The notes: generated by a model from the sequence alone, not told the origin. Positions 1 to 10,366 are shown, counted from the stretch's first letter. The stretch: DNA of 64,000 nt from Pyrus communis (GCF_963583255.1 NC_084809.1:8133215-8197214); one strand, 5' to 3'. Numbers and translations are program-made.

Positions 1-480
1 TGGCCAAAATGTGACCTAGAGTTTCGTTGGTTTCTTCTCAACGGCTCGACTTTTATTCAGCCAACAAAAAAAAGAGTCAAATAATGGGACAAATTGTTTC
101 TTAATGATTGAACTATCCAGGAACATGTATCTGCATTTTTTAGCACAATATATAAAAAGGTGCACTATCATTAGAACTAAGTTATATCAACTAGAAACTA
201 GAAAGCACCAGAATACCTCATGCATATGCTTCAAAAGGAAATAATTGAACAAAGAAAAATGCAATTAAAAGAAATTAGAAGAAATTTAGATTTTCATCCT
301 TATTTTTTGTACTTTACTGATTAAAACCTTATTCTTTTTCAAATTTTGATCAAGGTCCTTGGATTTAATAAATGTCATTAATTATTTCAAAAATAAAATA
401 TTTACACGTCAAGATAGTTAAATTTTATTTTTAAGTATATTCATTTAGTGTTAGAACTGTTACATTTGGTATATTTATAT
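1..480. other. AT-rich intergenic DNA, no gene seen
   Basis: No reading frame with recognisable protein similarity and no clear repeat structure is visible here. Poly-A and poly-T runs and low GC are typical of plant intergenic DNA. Confidence 0.6.
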
Positions 481-660
481 TTATGGCTAAACTTTTCATC
501 ATATATTTATATTTCTAGTTTGTACCCATTTTTTAATTTGCAACCCTTTTTTTAAATTGTACCAATTTTCTTTTAAATTTTAATTTGTACCCATAATTAA
601 TTTCTTTTTGTCCCTTATTTTTTTAACTTTTATTTGTAGTCATAATTTTTTTAACCTTTT
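481..660. repeat. Degenerate TGTACCCATTTTT-type AT-rich repeat, left part
   Basis: Short phrases such as TTGTACCCATTTT, GTACCAATTTT and GTACCCATAATT recur every 20-30 bases. The same pattern resumes at 2077-2460 after the two Cassandra elements, so the two blocks look like one older repeat array opened by the insertions. The class of this array is not known to me. Confidence 0.6.
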
Positions 661-666
661 ATTCAT

Positions 667-1304
667 TGTCACATCCCGGCCCAGGACGGATCACTTTCTG
701 GGCCCGCTCCACCACCGTAGCATGATATTGTCCGCTTTGGGCTTACCATTCCCTCACGGTTTTGTTTCTGGGAACTCACGAGCAACTTCCCAGTGGGTCA
801 CCCATCATAGGATTGCTCTAACCCCCTTCTCGCTTAACTTCGGAGTTCCGATAGAACCCGAAGCCAGTGAGCTCCCAAAAGGCCTCGTGCTAGGTAGAGA
901 TGGGAATATACATATAAGGATCACTCCCCTGGGCGATGTGGGATGTCACAATCCACCCCCTTTGGGGGTCCGACGTCCTCGTCAGCACACCACAGCCAGG
1001 GTTAGGCTCTGATACCAAATTGTCACATCCCGGCCCGAGACGGATCACTTTCTGGGCCCGCTCCACCACCATAGCACGATATTGTCCGCTTTGGGCTTAC
1101 CATTCCCTCACGGTTTTGTTTCTGGGAACTCACGAGCAACTTCCTAGTAGGTCACCCATCATAGGATTGCTCTAGCCCCCTTTTCACTTAACTTCGGAGT
1201 TCCGATAGAACCCGAAGCCAGTGAGCTCCCAAAAGGCCTCGTGCTAGGTAGAGATGGGAATATACATATAAGGATCACTCCCTTGGGCGATGTGTGATGT
1301 CACA
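667..1304 (-). mobile_element. Complete Cassandra TRIM retrotransposon
   Basis: Two 284-bp long terminal repeats (667-950 and 1021-1304) flank a 70-bp internal region. They differ at about eleven positions by eye. On the minus strand the LTR carries a 5S-rRNA-like stretch with recognisable 5S promoter phrases (CCGAAGTTAAGCG and GGGTGACCCACTGGGAAGT type). This is the hallmark of Cassandra. The primer-binding site complementary to initiator tRNA-Met (TGGTATCAGAGCC) lies on the minus strand at 1005-1017, next to the LTR at 1021. A purine-rich tract abuts the other LTR. A perfect 5-bp target duplication TTCAT sits at 662-666 and 1305-1309. No protein is encoded, as expected for a TRIM. Confidence 0.93.
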
Positions 1305-1317
1305 TTCATACCCATAA

Positions 1318-2071
1318 TGTAACATCCCACATTGTCCAGATGAGTGGATCCTGTAAGCCTTATATGTATATTCCTATCTCTACCTAGCACGAGGCATTTT
1401 GAGAGCTCATTGGCTTCGGATTCCATTGGAACTCCGAAGTTAAGCGAGTTCGCGCGAGGTCACTCCCATGATCACTGGGAAGTTCTCGTGTGAGTTCCCA
1501 GAAACAAAAACCGTGAGGGCGTGGTCGAAGCCCAAAACGGATAATATCGTGCTACGGTGGAGTCAGGCCCGGGATGTGGTGGGGGCCCGAGCCGGGATGT
1601 GACAATTTGGTATCAAAGCCAATCTTTGGCCGGAAGTGTGCGGATAAGGACGTCGGGCCCCTAAGGGTGATGGATTGTAACATCCCACATTGTCCAGGGG
1701 AGTGGATCCTGTAAGCCTTATATGTATATTCCTATCTCTACCTAGCACGAGGCCTTTTGGGAATGGATTGTAACATCCCACATCGTCCAGGGGAATGGAT
1801 CCTGTAAGCCTTATAGTATTTTCCCATCTCTACCTAGCACAAGGCCTTTTGGGAGCTCATTGAGTTCGGACTCCATCGAAACTCTGAAGTTAAGCGAGTT
1901 TGCGCGAGAGCATTCCTATGATGGGTGACCCACTGGGAAGTTCTCGTGTGAGTTCCCAGAAACAAAAACCGTGAGGGCGTGGTCGGAGTCCAAATCGGAC
2001 AAAGTGGACAATATCGTGCTACGGTGGAGTCGGGCCCGGGATGTGGTGAGGGCCTAGGCCGGGATGTGACA
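1318..2071 (+). mobile_element. Cassandra TRIM with a partly duplicated 3' LTR
   Basis: The 5' LTR is 1318-1604, the primer-binding site (TGGTATCAAAGCC, one change) is 1608-1620, and the short internal region runs to 1675. The 3' side is unusual. An LTR start at 1676 runs only to about 1762, is followed by a copy of the internal/LTR border (ATGGAT), and then a second full LTR occupies 1769-2071. Target duplication CATAA is present at 1313-1317 and 2072-2076, so the odd 3' half was either integrated as such or arose later inside the element. The LTRs contain the 5S-like region. The element is head-to-head with its neighbour, separated by 13 bp. Confidence 0.92.
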
Positions 2072-2076
2072 CATAA

Positions 2077-2460
2077 GTTATCTATAATGTACCCATTTTT
2101 CTTTACAAATGTACCACTTTCTTATATGAAAAATGTATCCTTTTTAAGCACCATTTTTATGTAAAATTTACCCATTTTTTAATGTAAAATCTATTTATTT
2201 TTTTACTCTAAAATGTACCATTGTTATATATATATAATGTACCCATTGTTTTTTATATAAAATGTACCCATTTTTTGTTATATAAAATGTGCCCCTTTTT
2301 TGTATTAAATGTATCGATTTGGTATGTTAAATATACCAATTTTTTTATATGTAAAATGTAGCCAAATTTTAGTACATACATGTACTCATATTTTATAAAA
2401 ATAAAATAAAATCCCTTTTTTTTTATAATCTAGAATGCACCCATAAGCAATTATTATTAT
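2077..2460. repeat. Degenerate AATGTACCCATTTTT repeat, right part
   Basis: More than ten imperfect copies of a unit like AAAATGTACCCATTTTTT lie in this stretch and continue the pattern left of the Cassandra pair. There is no coding potential. A related but distinct GGTACGTTAT-rich stretch occurs at 24,700-24,910. Confidence 0.65.
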
Positions 2461-2768
2461 TATTTTATCAAAACCCATAAGCAATCTTATATAATTGAAT
2501 TGGTAGTGTAAATGAAAGCAAAAAAACGGTTGAGTATTTATTGGTATTATTTGCATCTCTTTTATTATTATGTCATTTATGTGGTAGGAGAGAGACTTCA
2601 ATAAAAAACCTAAAATGTATAAGATTTGAGTTTATAACAGTTAGAAACCAAGGGCCATAACTTAACTATCAAAGACATAAATACAGAGGGATTTGAAGGC
2701 TAGAAAGTGCTTAGTTGTTTCATTGCGGCCGCAAAGACGTCTTCCAGGTGTCACGGGTGATGTCACCC

Positions 2769-2799
2769 ACCTCCTCCTCCTCCTCCTCCTCCTCCTCCA
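2769..2799. repeat. (CTC)n microsatellite
   Basis: About ten uninterrupted CTC/TCC trinucleotides lie about 500 bp upstream of the VQ gene. The open frames across it on both strands are low-complexity artefacts. Confidence 0.85.
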
Positions 2800-3061
2800 C
2801 CAGTCTCTTTCTAACGTGGTCACCACCGTGCTGACGCAACCATTATCATGCTGGCGTTTCGTCTGCCTATGTGTTGCTTCCAGGAAACCATGCACACGGT
2901 AGACGCCACTGTTCTCACGAATATGCAATATGCTTAATTTATACAATTACCTTCCAGTTAAACCTAAAAGCTAAGCTATTTTTCATTTGCCAAACATCTT
3001 TTATTTTTCTTTTCACCCAAAAAAAAAATCTTTTATTTTTCCTGCCCACAGCCACCACCCT

Positions 3062-3220
3062 CACGTGACATATACCCATATCTCCCAAATCAACGGTCAC
3101 GATCATCCCATAAAAGTCTTCCTTTGACCCTATTCCCACCTTTGATAAATATAGCTTACCCACCCTCTCATTCCTTCCCTCTAACCCTAAACTCAAATTT
3201 GTTTTTCCTCATTTCTCTCT

Positions 3221-3264
<44 letters not shown>
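3062..3264 (+). promoter_or_regulatory. Promoter and 5' leader of the VQ gene
   Basis: A G-box CACGTG lies at 3062-3067, a W-box core TTGACC at 3124-3129 and a TATA-like ATAAATATA at 3145-3153. A long (TC)n tract at about 3222-3264 lies between the TATA region and the start codon at 3290, so it probably falls in the 5' leader. G-boxes bind bHLH/bZIP factors and W-boxes bind WRKY factors. VQ proteins partner with WRKYs, so a W-box here would allow feedback, but that is inference. Confidence 0.55.
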
Positions 3265-3265
<1 letters not shown>

Positions 3266-3289
3266 ACAATAAGTAGTAGTACCGGAACC

Positions 3290-4012
3290 ATGTCCAATAA
3301 CCCTAATGATCAGTGGTTCCAATTCTACACCCAAAACCTCAATTCTTCTACTCCTGCTTCAATGTTTTGCCAGGATCAAGTCTCTGATGCCACCGACGTC
3401 ACCACGACCACTACAACTTCATCTTTACCGGGTCATGCCGGTTTAGGTCACCCGAGCTCCAGCACCAACAACAGCTTGAGCCCGGATCAAGGCCGAGTTT
3501 CGAAGCCGGCTCGGAAAAGGTCTAGAGCCTCAAGAAGAACTCCCACCACGCTACTCAGCACGGACACTACCAACTTTCGTGCCATGGTGCAGCAATTCAC
3601 TGGGGGTCCTACTACGGCGTCGTTTCCCACTGGTGCGTCGAATCTTAGCTTTGGCCTCGGCCCCACCAGGCCACAGAACTTTGTTGTGCCTCCCGGGGCG
3701 GCGGGGTACTATCCTCTACAGCCTCAGCAGCAACAACTCTTGCAACAACAACAGCAACAATACCAACAACGTCAGAGCCAGCAATACTTGTTTTCGCTGA
3801 ACAACAACAACGACAACGTTAACGGTGGAGATCATGGGTTTCTTGAGAGATTGTCATCAAGAGTGGGGCCCACAAACATGGTGATGGGACTGTCGTCCGA
3901 TCATGATCATCATGAGTTTCTGAGGGAGGGTGCTGCATCCCAAGTGCCTTCTTCTGCTAGGCCGCCCAGTTCTAATACTTCTGCCAATGAGAACAGGAGT
4001 TACATGTTTTGA
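3290..4012 (+). CDS. VQ motif-containing protein, VQ22/JAV1-like
   Basis: This is an intronless 240-residue protein. The VQ signature FxxxVQxxTG is at residues 96-105, preceded by a basic stretch (about 75-83) that can serve as a nuclear signal and by the conserved RTPTTLL block. A Gln-rich run follows at about 143-165, then Asn-rich and Ser/Pro-rich segments. The combination KPxRKRSRASRRTPTTLL plus NFRAMVQQFTGGP matches what I know of Arabidopsis VQ22 (JAV1), a nuclear negative regulator of jasmonate defence that binds WRKY factors. SP and TP sites near the N-terminus and before the motif could be MAP-kinase targets. The start is the first ATG after the (TC)n leader. Family assignment is firm. 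The exact orthologue is inferred. Confidence 0.92.
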   Translation: MSNNPNDQWFQFYTQNLNSSTPASMFCQDQVSDATDVTTTTTTSSLPGHAGLGHPSSSTNNSLSPDQGRVSKPARKRSRASRRTPTTLLSTDTTNFRAMVQQFTGGPTTASFPTGASNLSFGLGPTRPQNFVVPPGAAGYYPLQPQQQQLLQQQQQQYQQRQSQQYLFSLNNNNDNVNGGDHGFLERLSSRVGPTNMVMGLSSDHDHHEFLREGAASQVPSSARPPSSNTSANENRSYMF

Positions 4013-4082
4013 GAAAATTGAGGGGACTTAAAGCAGAAAAGTTAGGTAGAGTGACTTATCTTAGGGACAAAATTCTTGACCA

Positions 4083-4147
4083 ATGTATGTATATATATAT
4101 ATATACATACATATATATATGTATACATATATATATATATATATATG
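4083..4147. repeat. (TA)n-rich tract in the VQ 3' region
   Basis: Imperfect TA/TATG repeats begin about 70 bp after the VQ stop codon. Small open frames here encode only Tyr/Ile low-complexity peptides. Confidence 0.85.
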
Positions 4148-4422
4148 AAAAACATATATATTTATCTTTTATCTTTTTCAGCGGACTCGATACCAAATGT
4201 CTTCTTTTCATATGCAATGTTGTTAATTGTTCAATTTTTAATATCTTTTTTAATTTTGTAATTTGATTAAGGATGCTCTAACTAGTTTTAGCTTGTTTCT
4301 TTTTCTTGCGTCAAGTTGCTGACATAAAATGCAAAGCGCCTGCGAGTGATTGGTTGTTTCAATTGTGAGATTCAATATTTAGGGCCGAACCGTTTCTAGA
4401 TAATTTAAGTACAAAACTAATA

Positions 4423-4595
4423 GCCACTTAGTACTACGGTCTAGTAGTATTTTTCTTCACTTGTAAGTGATAGGTCTTAGGTTAGATTCTCATCAAAGGC
4501 GAATTTGAACCACATTATTGCTAGAACATTGTGAGGCTTAGCCTAACCCCTTTTTTTTTAGTGTAGAAAATATCGTTTGTTCAAAAAAAAAAAAA
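4423..4595 (+). mobile_element. tRNA-derived SINE with poly(A) tail and 12-bp target duplication
   Basis: The head has pol III promoter phrases: an A-box-like GGTCTAGTAGTAT near 4439 and a B-box-like GGTTAGATTCT near 4480. The tail is a run of A's ending about 4595. A perfect target duplication ACAAAACTAATA occurs at 4411-4422 and 4596-4607. A second, older copy of the same sequence lies on the minus strand at about 9350-9510. Confidence 0.88.
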
Positions 4596-4935
4596 AACAA
4601 AACTAATACAATTAGCTATTAATTCAGTGATACTTTAGGGTTAATAGGTTATGAGTTTGAATTTTCACTGTCATTTTATTTATTAATTTCATTAGATTGA
4701 ATACTATAGGTCGATAATTTAAAGAGACGGTCAAATAGCCCACAACTAATAAATGACACTGATAATGTCCCAATTTGTATCTTATCACCTATATACTAGC
4801 ACATAATATGTTAGGGTATAAAACGAAAGATCTATGTGTTAGGAGTAGAATCAATCATTATAAATAGTATTTTATTTTGTCGATTAATTTTTCGACATGA
4901 TATATTCTTGTTCAACATTACATATATACACACTA

Positions 4936-5567
4936 TGTATATATCAATCATTCCAAGTCGACAGGCTGAGGGCCCCACTCCAACAACACCGATACTATCT
5001 CCAATTTGGTAATTATCACCTGCCCAGTCCGTCAGGTGTGGAGTTTTATCATAAAATGCCTTGGTGTTAATTAGAGTAGGGTAATCCTATTTAAATTTCT
5101 TTTCTCCTTTCCTTCTGGCCGATGTGGGATTCAACACGCTCCCACACGTGAGATCTCATTTTTGTGGGTCACACGTGAAGATCCACACATTGGCAACCAT
5201 ATGGAGCCAAGTCGGGACTCACCCATCACGCGGGGTTAATGGGGATCCACCTATCATGTGGCACTCTTGCCCTACGTGGAGCCATGTCGGGACTCACTCA
5301 TCACGCGGAGCCAAAGGGGAACCCCCCCCCCCCAAATCGCGTGGCAGTACGAGCCTATCCTCAGGCTCTGATACCATGTTAAATTTTCCAGGTCGACGGG
5401 CCAAGGGCCCCACTCCAACATCGATACTGTCTCCAACTTGGTAATTACCACATACCCAATTCGTTAGGTGTGGGGTTTTATCACAAAAGGCCTCGGTGTT
5501 AGTTAGAATGGGTTAATCCTATTTAAATTGATTTTCTCCTTTCCCTTTGGCTGATGTGGGAATGACA
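4936..5567 (-). mobile_element. Small LTR element (TRIM-like)
   Basis: Two similar terminal repeats of about 190-200 bp are seen at about 4936-5136 and 5377-5567. They share GTCGACAGG, GGGCCCCACTCCAACA, GGTAATTA and the ending GATGTGGGA. On the minus strand the second repeat is followed directly by a TGGTATCAGAGCC primer-binding site (5364-5376) complementary to tRNA-Met. The 240-bp interior encodes no protein and contains GGGACTCACxCATCACGCGG-type duplications. The left border is diverged and I see no clear target duplication. Confidence 0.75.
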
Positions 5568-6092
5568 TTGTTGTTTTTTATTTACAAATGATAGGATAAT
5601 CTACAGTAAACTACTATAAATTACGAGGAGGAGAAATCGAACACGAGACATCAGGTGTAAAGATGAATGTTCTTAACCAATTAAGTTACGTACAAACCAC
5701 TTGCTACAATACCTTCTTGTTCAACACTACATGTATATTACTATATCATATGAATGCACCCTCTCTTAATTATGACCTAAAGTAATAATGTATACTTTGA
5801 TATTTTTATTTATATGAATAGTAATGGAAGACCACATTTTTTGTACCACATTAATATATCATATAATGTGACAAGTGATGTGTATCACGTCATATCAATT
5901 ATTGATTTTATCACACTAAACTTCTTAATTGACGCGGTATGTATGCGTCATTAGTTACGTTGCCAAGTAATTTCAATTAAGTAGGATGAGGGTTTTGCAA
6001 TTTAACCTAACACTAAAAACGGTAATCTTAAGAGATCTTTAGTGACAAAGAATATTCAACAGCTTTAATATATATATATATATATGTATGTA

Positions 6093-6133
<41 letters not shown>

Positions 6134-6480
6134 TCCTTCAAAGCTCGCCTGACACACTAGCTAGCTGGTAACTAATCTAAACCGCTAGCATTTTTAATTT
6201 GTTCAAAAAGCAAAGGCGGCGATGGGAGCCGTCGGAGGATGAAATGCAATTATGCAAGAGTCCCATGACTTCCATGCATAGATATATAATAACATCCACA
6301 TAGCCCAAAAGTTATGAACAAAATAATTATTCTTAATTTTCTTGTTTTCACGTTTCCAGAAATAAAATTAGTACTCGGAAAAAGAATTTGCACATGGTGA
6401 TCAAGAAACAAAGAATGTGTTTAAGAATTTTAAAATGTCACTAAATGCATGGGTGATCGAGAATTAAAGAATGTGTTCAA
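5568..6480. other. Intergenic DNA with a (TA)n(TG)n microsatellite
   Basis: No gene is seen. A compound TA/TATG/TG microsatellite lies at about 6068-6130. Confidence 0.6.
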
Positions 6481-6483
6481 GAA

Positions 6484-6606
6484 TGAGAATTGTTATTAGC
6501 ATTCCAAAAATCTCATTCTACATTCCAAACTTTCTATATTAGGAAAGAAAACTACACTTGTGAGAAGTGTAGAATGAGATTTTTGGAGTGCCAATAACAC
6601 TTCCCT
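6484..6606. mobile_element. Short hairpin MITE
   Basis: The left arm (about 6490-6525) and right arm (about 6567-6600) are near-perfect inverted copies. Both contain CCAAAAATCTCATTCTAC or its complement. The whole is about 120 bp and could fold as one hairpin. The outer ends and target duplication are not clear. Confidence 0.7.
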
Positions 6607-6688
6607 TAAAAAACCATAATTACTAAAATAACGAAAAGCATATAGTACGTGAAAAATACGCGGTATAACTTTGCTAAAAAAAATTAAA

Positions 6689-7089
6689 GAGGAAATTGTA
6701 GCAATGATTTCTCAACTTTAACTCAATTGAAGTAATGGTCTCTCAACTAAAAATTCATGACCATTTGGTCCCTTCACTCATCTAAACGTGAATCTATGAT
6801 CATTTTTGTTAACTCCATTAGCACTTCTGTCAAAATGAGTCACGTGTCACACACGTGAGATTGAATTAAGAGGCAAATATGGAAAACCAAATGAGAAAAA
6901 TTGGAGAAGTAGTCCCTCAATTTTAACCCAATTGGATAAGTAGTCCCTTAACCTTAACTCAATTGGAGCAATGGTCCCTCAATAGCTGCACCTTTTTTTG
7001 AGTTAAGGGACCAATGATTATGGATTTTTAGTTGAGTGATCATTGTTTCAATTGGGTTGAAGTTAAGGAACTATTGCTACAATTTTCTC
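6689..7089. mobile_element. Mutator-like MITE, 401 bp
   Basis: Terminal inverted repeats of about 40 bp start GAGGAAATTGTAGCAAT on the left and are complementary to the right end (GAGAAAATTGTAGCAAT when reversed). Flanking 9-mers AAAATTAAA (6680-6688) and AAAATTGAA (7090-7098) match at eight of nine positions, the target size typical of MULEs. The interior repeats phrases like CCCTCAATTTTAACCCAATTGG. No transposase is encoded. Confidence 0.75.
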
Positions 7090-7450
7090 AAAATTGAAAT
7101 ATTCGACTCAACATTGTTTAAAATAATTATTTATTTATTTTTGAAAATATGTTAAAAATATAAATAAAAAAACATAAATTTATATGCGTTATAAAAAAAA
7201 AAGTGTCAAAATAATGCGTAATAAACCTGAAAATACGTGTATAGTACTTTATATGTTTTTTAACAAAAAAAAAAGTGTACGAAAACTGAAGTATTTTTTA
7301 ACACATACGTACATATGTGTATAATACCGTATTAAATGCGAATTTACTAACTATGTAAAAAACATGTGGTCAATTGTCTCAGTAGCTAGGCTTTCATATT
7401 AATTTCGTTGCATTTAAGTTCGACCTCTCTCCGTCCCTTTAATAGTTTAG

Positions 7451-7770
7451 ACTAGCATATGGGCACATACAAAGTGTGTGAGAAATTTTTTTATTTTTGT
7501 TTTTAAAATAGAAGGATAAAGGAGGAGAGTGATACATAATGTGGGAGTGAGAAGTTCTTTTTTTTTTTTTTTTAATTTTTTTTTTTTAATTAGAGATATG
7601 TTAGGAGTACATGTAGGTGAGGCTTTGAAAAAAAAAACAACAAAATTTGGTTGTGTGAAATTACATTTATGCCCCATATTTCTTATTCATTTTCTGTTTT
7701 AATTAGAGGGTTAAACTGGTAATTTCATAAGGTTTTGGTTGACAATGAGTTTTTATTAATTAGTAGAGAT
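7451..7770 (+). repeat. Dispersed non-coding repeat, copy 1
   Basis: The sequence runs from ACTAGCATATGGGCACA, with a small CACACAAAGTGTGTG palindrome near the start, to TTAGTAGAGAT. It recurs at 8702-9017 in the same orientation with high similarity. It could be a non-autonomous Helitron-like or SINE-like element. Its class is unresolved. Confidence 0.7.
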
Positions 7771-7813
7771 TAGAACTCTCTCTTCTAATGAAAGTATGTG
7801 TTAATTAAAAGAA

Positions 7814-8183
7814 GGCTTTTTAGCCAAAACGGTCCATGAGATTTGCATAACTCTTTATTTTGGTTCTTGAGATTTAAAATCAATAGAAGTGATTCATGAG
7901 TTTGTCTATCATCAATTATTTTGATCATTCCTTGCAAAATCTTCATTAAATAAGGATAAAATGACAAAAATACCCACAATTTTTTGTCAAATCATTTTGG
8001 TACATTGTTTATTAAATTGAGAGTATTTTTGTCATTTGGTCCTTGTTTAACACATAATTTTTCAATGAATGATCAAAATGATGGATGAATGACAAACTCA
8101 AGGATCACTTCTATTGATTTCAAATCTCAGGAATCAAAGTGATGAGTTATACAAATCTCAAGAACCATTTTAGTTAAAAATCC
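7814..8183. mobile_element. Mutator-like MITE, 370 bp, with perfect 9-bp target duplication
   Basis: Long inverted arms of about 90 bp (7814-7905 and 8090-8183) begin GGCTTTTTAGCCAAAACGG and GGATTTTTAACTAAAATGG when read inward. The flanking 9-mer TTAAAAGAA is identical at 7805-7813 and 8184-8192. Long arms plus a 9-bp duplication indicate a non-autonomous MULE. The open frame on the minus strand across it is not a gene. Confidence 0.88.
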
Positions 8184-8701
8184 TTAAAAGAAAGAAAAGA
8201 GCACTGTAATCTGCAAAAATCTTTTCTTCTTTCAAAAAGCGGGAACGGGAGTGGCGCGTCCGGCGCTTCTTGAGTTGAGAGCGATTGCTGTTTTTTGAGA
8301 GAGAAATGGAGAGGGAAGAGGGGGTGAATGCGAGCTCATCACGGGACCCAATTGGCGTAAAAGGCAAGAAATGTACACTTTTACGAAGTCAAATATATGC
8401 CCTAATCTTTGCTTATTTGAATTTAAGTGGGTGCCTTTTGATTCACCAAAGATTACATCAATCTTTGATTGGTTAATCTGAGTTTCATTCGCCCCGGGAG
8501 CATCATTAGCACAACCTCAACTTTCAAACTTGTTCTTGGGGCCATGTCAAACACGTGGATTTGTATAATATTGATTATCCACTCTGACTTCGTGGTATGT
8601 TATGAGAAACATTAAAGTTTGATCATGTATATTGAGATCACCTTCAACGGTGGGGTTAAAATATTTTTTACCGGATGAGCTAGCTTAAAGATTTAAATCT
8701 T
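8184..8701. other. Intergenic DNA, no supported gene
   Basis: Two overlapping small open frames at 8170-8476 (opposite strands) show no recognisable domain. I do not call a gene. Confidence 0.5.
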
Positions 8702-9017
8702 ACTAGCATATGGGCACACACAAAGTGTGTGAGAACATTTTTTTATTTTTGTTTTTGAAATAGAAGGAGAGAGGAAGAGAGTGATAGAGAACGTGGGAGT
8801 GGAAATTTTTTTATTTTTTATTTTTTATTTTTTAATTAGAGATATGTTAGGATTACATGTATGTGAGGCTTTGAAAAACAAAACAGCAAAATTTAGTTGT
8901 GTGAAATTACATTTCTGCCCCATATTTCTTATTCATGTTCTATTTTAATTATAGGGTTAAACTGGTAATTTCATAAGGTTTTGGTTGTCAATGAGTGTTT
9001 TACTAATTAGTAGAGAT
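8702..9017 (+). repeat. Dispersed non-coding repeat, copy 2
   Basis: This is the second copy of the roughly 320-bp sequence at 7451-7770, in the same orientation and with the same start and end phrases. The flanks differ on both sides, so this is an independent insertion rather than a block duplication. Confidence 0.7.
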
Positions 9018-9349
9018 AAAAAAAGAAACTTGATACTGTATTTTTCACAATATCAACAAGCTTAAGAAAATTTTCACAAGGTGAGCCAAGAATTTTCGTT
9101 ATTAAACAAATGCACATGTTAAAATTCAAACAAATCCAAAATTGTACATGTACAAGAAGTGATGAGATAAAGGATGTAAGAAAATAGATGGTTTGTAAAC
9201 TGTATTATATAAGTTTATATAATTAATTGAGAGAATTCGGATCAGTGAGTAAATATACAGTGGACTACATTCGAAAATCAATAAAAATTACATGCAAATT
9301 TTTATATAGCCAGGGTAGCCCTTAACGTGGCTCCTCCAGTGATCACATC

Positions 9350-9510
9350 TTCAATAAGCATTATCTACATTAGCGGAAGAGGGTGGGATTAGTCTCATAA
9401 TGAGCTAGCAATAATGTGAGTCAAATTCACCTTTGACAATAATCGAACCTAAGTCTTCTCACTTACAAGTGAAGAGAAATACCACTAGACCGTAGTACTA
9501 AGTGTTTTCT
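9350..9510 (-). mobile_element. Old copy of the SINE at 4423-4595
   Basis: Reading the minus strand gives the same A-box and B-box neighbourhood (ACTTGTAAGTGAGAAGACTT and CGATTATTGTC phrases). The tail is diverged and lacks a poly(A) run, so this copy is older or truncated. Confidence 0.75.
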
Positions 9511-9827
9511 TTCTTTTTTCCTTCTTAAAAGACTAATATGTATACCATTTTAATTAATCCTAGGACAATTTGATCAGTTGGAGTCTGACGCAGTTTAGGA
9601 TTGACTCCAACTAGAGACTTACTATCATGAACTCCGAAATGAGACTCGAAGGTCGAAATCCAAGTTGTTTTGTAACAAATTTAAAAGGTTTACTTGGCGA
9701 CCCGTGATCTATGATCGTATTGGGGCTAACTCGAGTTACTGCATGCCATAATGAAGCTTTATATAAGAGTAGAATTTGCATTCCCGTAATGCAAATTGCG
9801 CATCTAGCATACACTGCATGGCAAGGT

Positions 9828-9928
9828 TTAAGATTAGGGTTTTTTTTGGTAGATGGGTTTAAGATTAGTGTTTTTTTGGTTGATGGGTTTAAGATTAGTG
9901 TTTTTTTGGTTGATGGGTTTAAGATTAG
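9828..9928. repeat. 31-bp tandem repeat, about three copies
   Basis: The unit GTTTTTTTGGTTGATGGG followed by TTTAAGATTA repeats three times with small changes. The open frame through it is an artefact of the period. Confidence 0.85.
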
Positions 9929-10366
9929 GTGAGCGCAGTTATTATATATATGTTTCTACTAGAGCATGTATAAAAACCCCTATACTTATTACACTTGGTA
10001 CATCGGTCTGTGTTCCTGACACATTGAAAAATCTCTCGAAGTTTAACTAGAGTTTTGAAAACATTTTTCCTTTTGCTCCACAATAATGTTGTTTTAATTA
10101 ATTACGACGTGTGTTTGTGACCAAATAATAATATATTCCTTGCCACATTCTAAATTGCATCCAGACTAATTGTTTTTGTTTGGGGAAAAAGAAGTTTGGA
10201 AGCTAAGGGTTGGAAATGTATTCCCCTAAGATACACAGGGACAGGGTGATTTGCAAGACATTCCATCAATACTTTCACTTCAAGTGCATACAAGTGTCTA
10301 GTTATATATCCATCCATTAAATTCAAATCCTCTCCATCTCCCCCCTCCATAATTCAATCAGAAAAA

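Noticed and set aside
608..1175. Overlapping open frames across the Cassandra LTRs
   Set aside because: They are chance frames in a non-coding TRIM and repeat with each LTR copy.
1420..1500. 5S rRNA gene
   Set aside because: The 5S-like stretch lies inside Cassandra LTRs, lacks full-length 5S identity and is repeated with the element, so it is retrotransposon sequence and not a ribosomal gene.
8170..8476. Small frames on both strands near 8.3 kb
   Set aside because: No similarity, no supporting promoter or splice context, and they partly overlap a MITE end.
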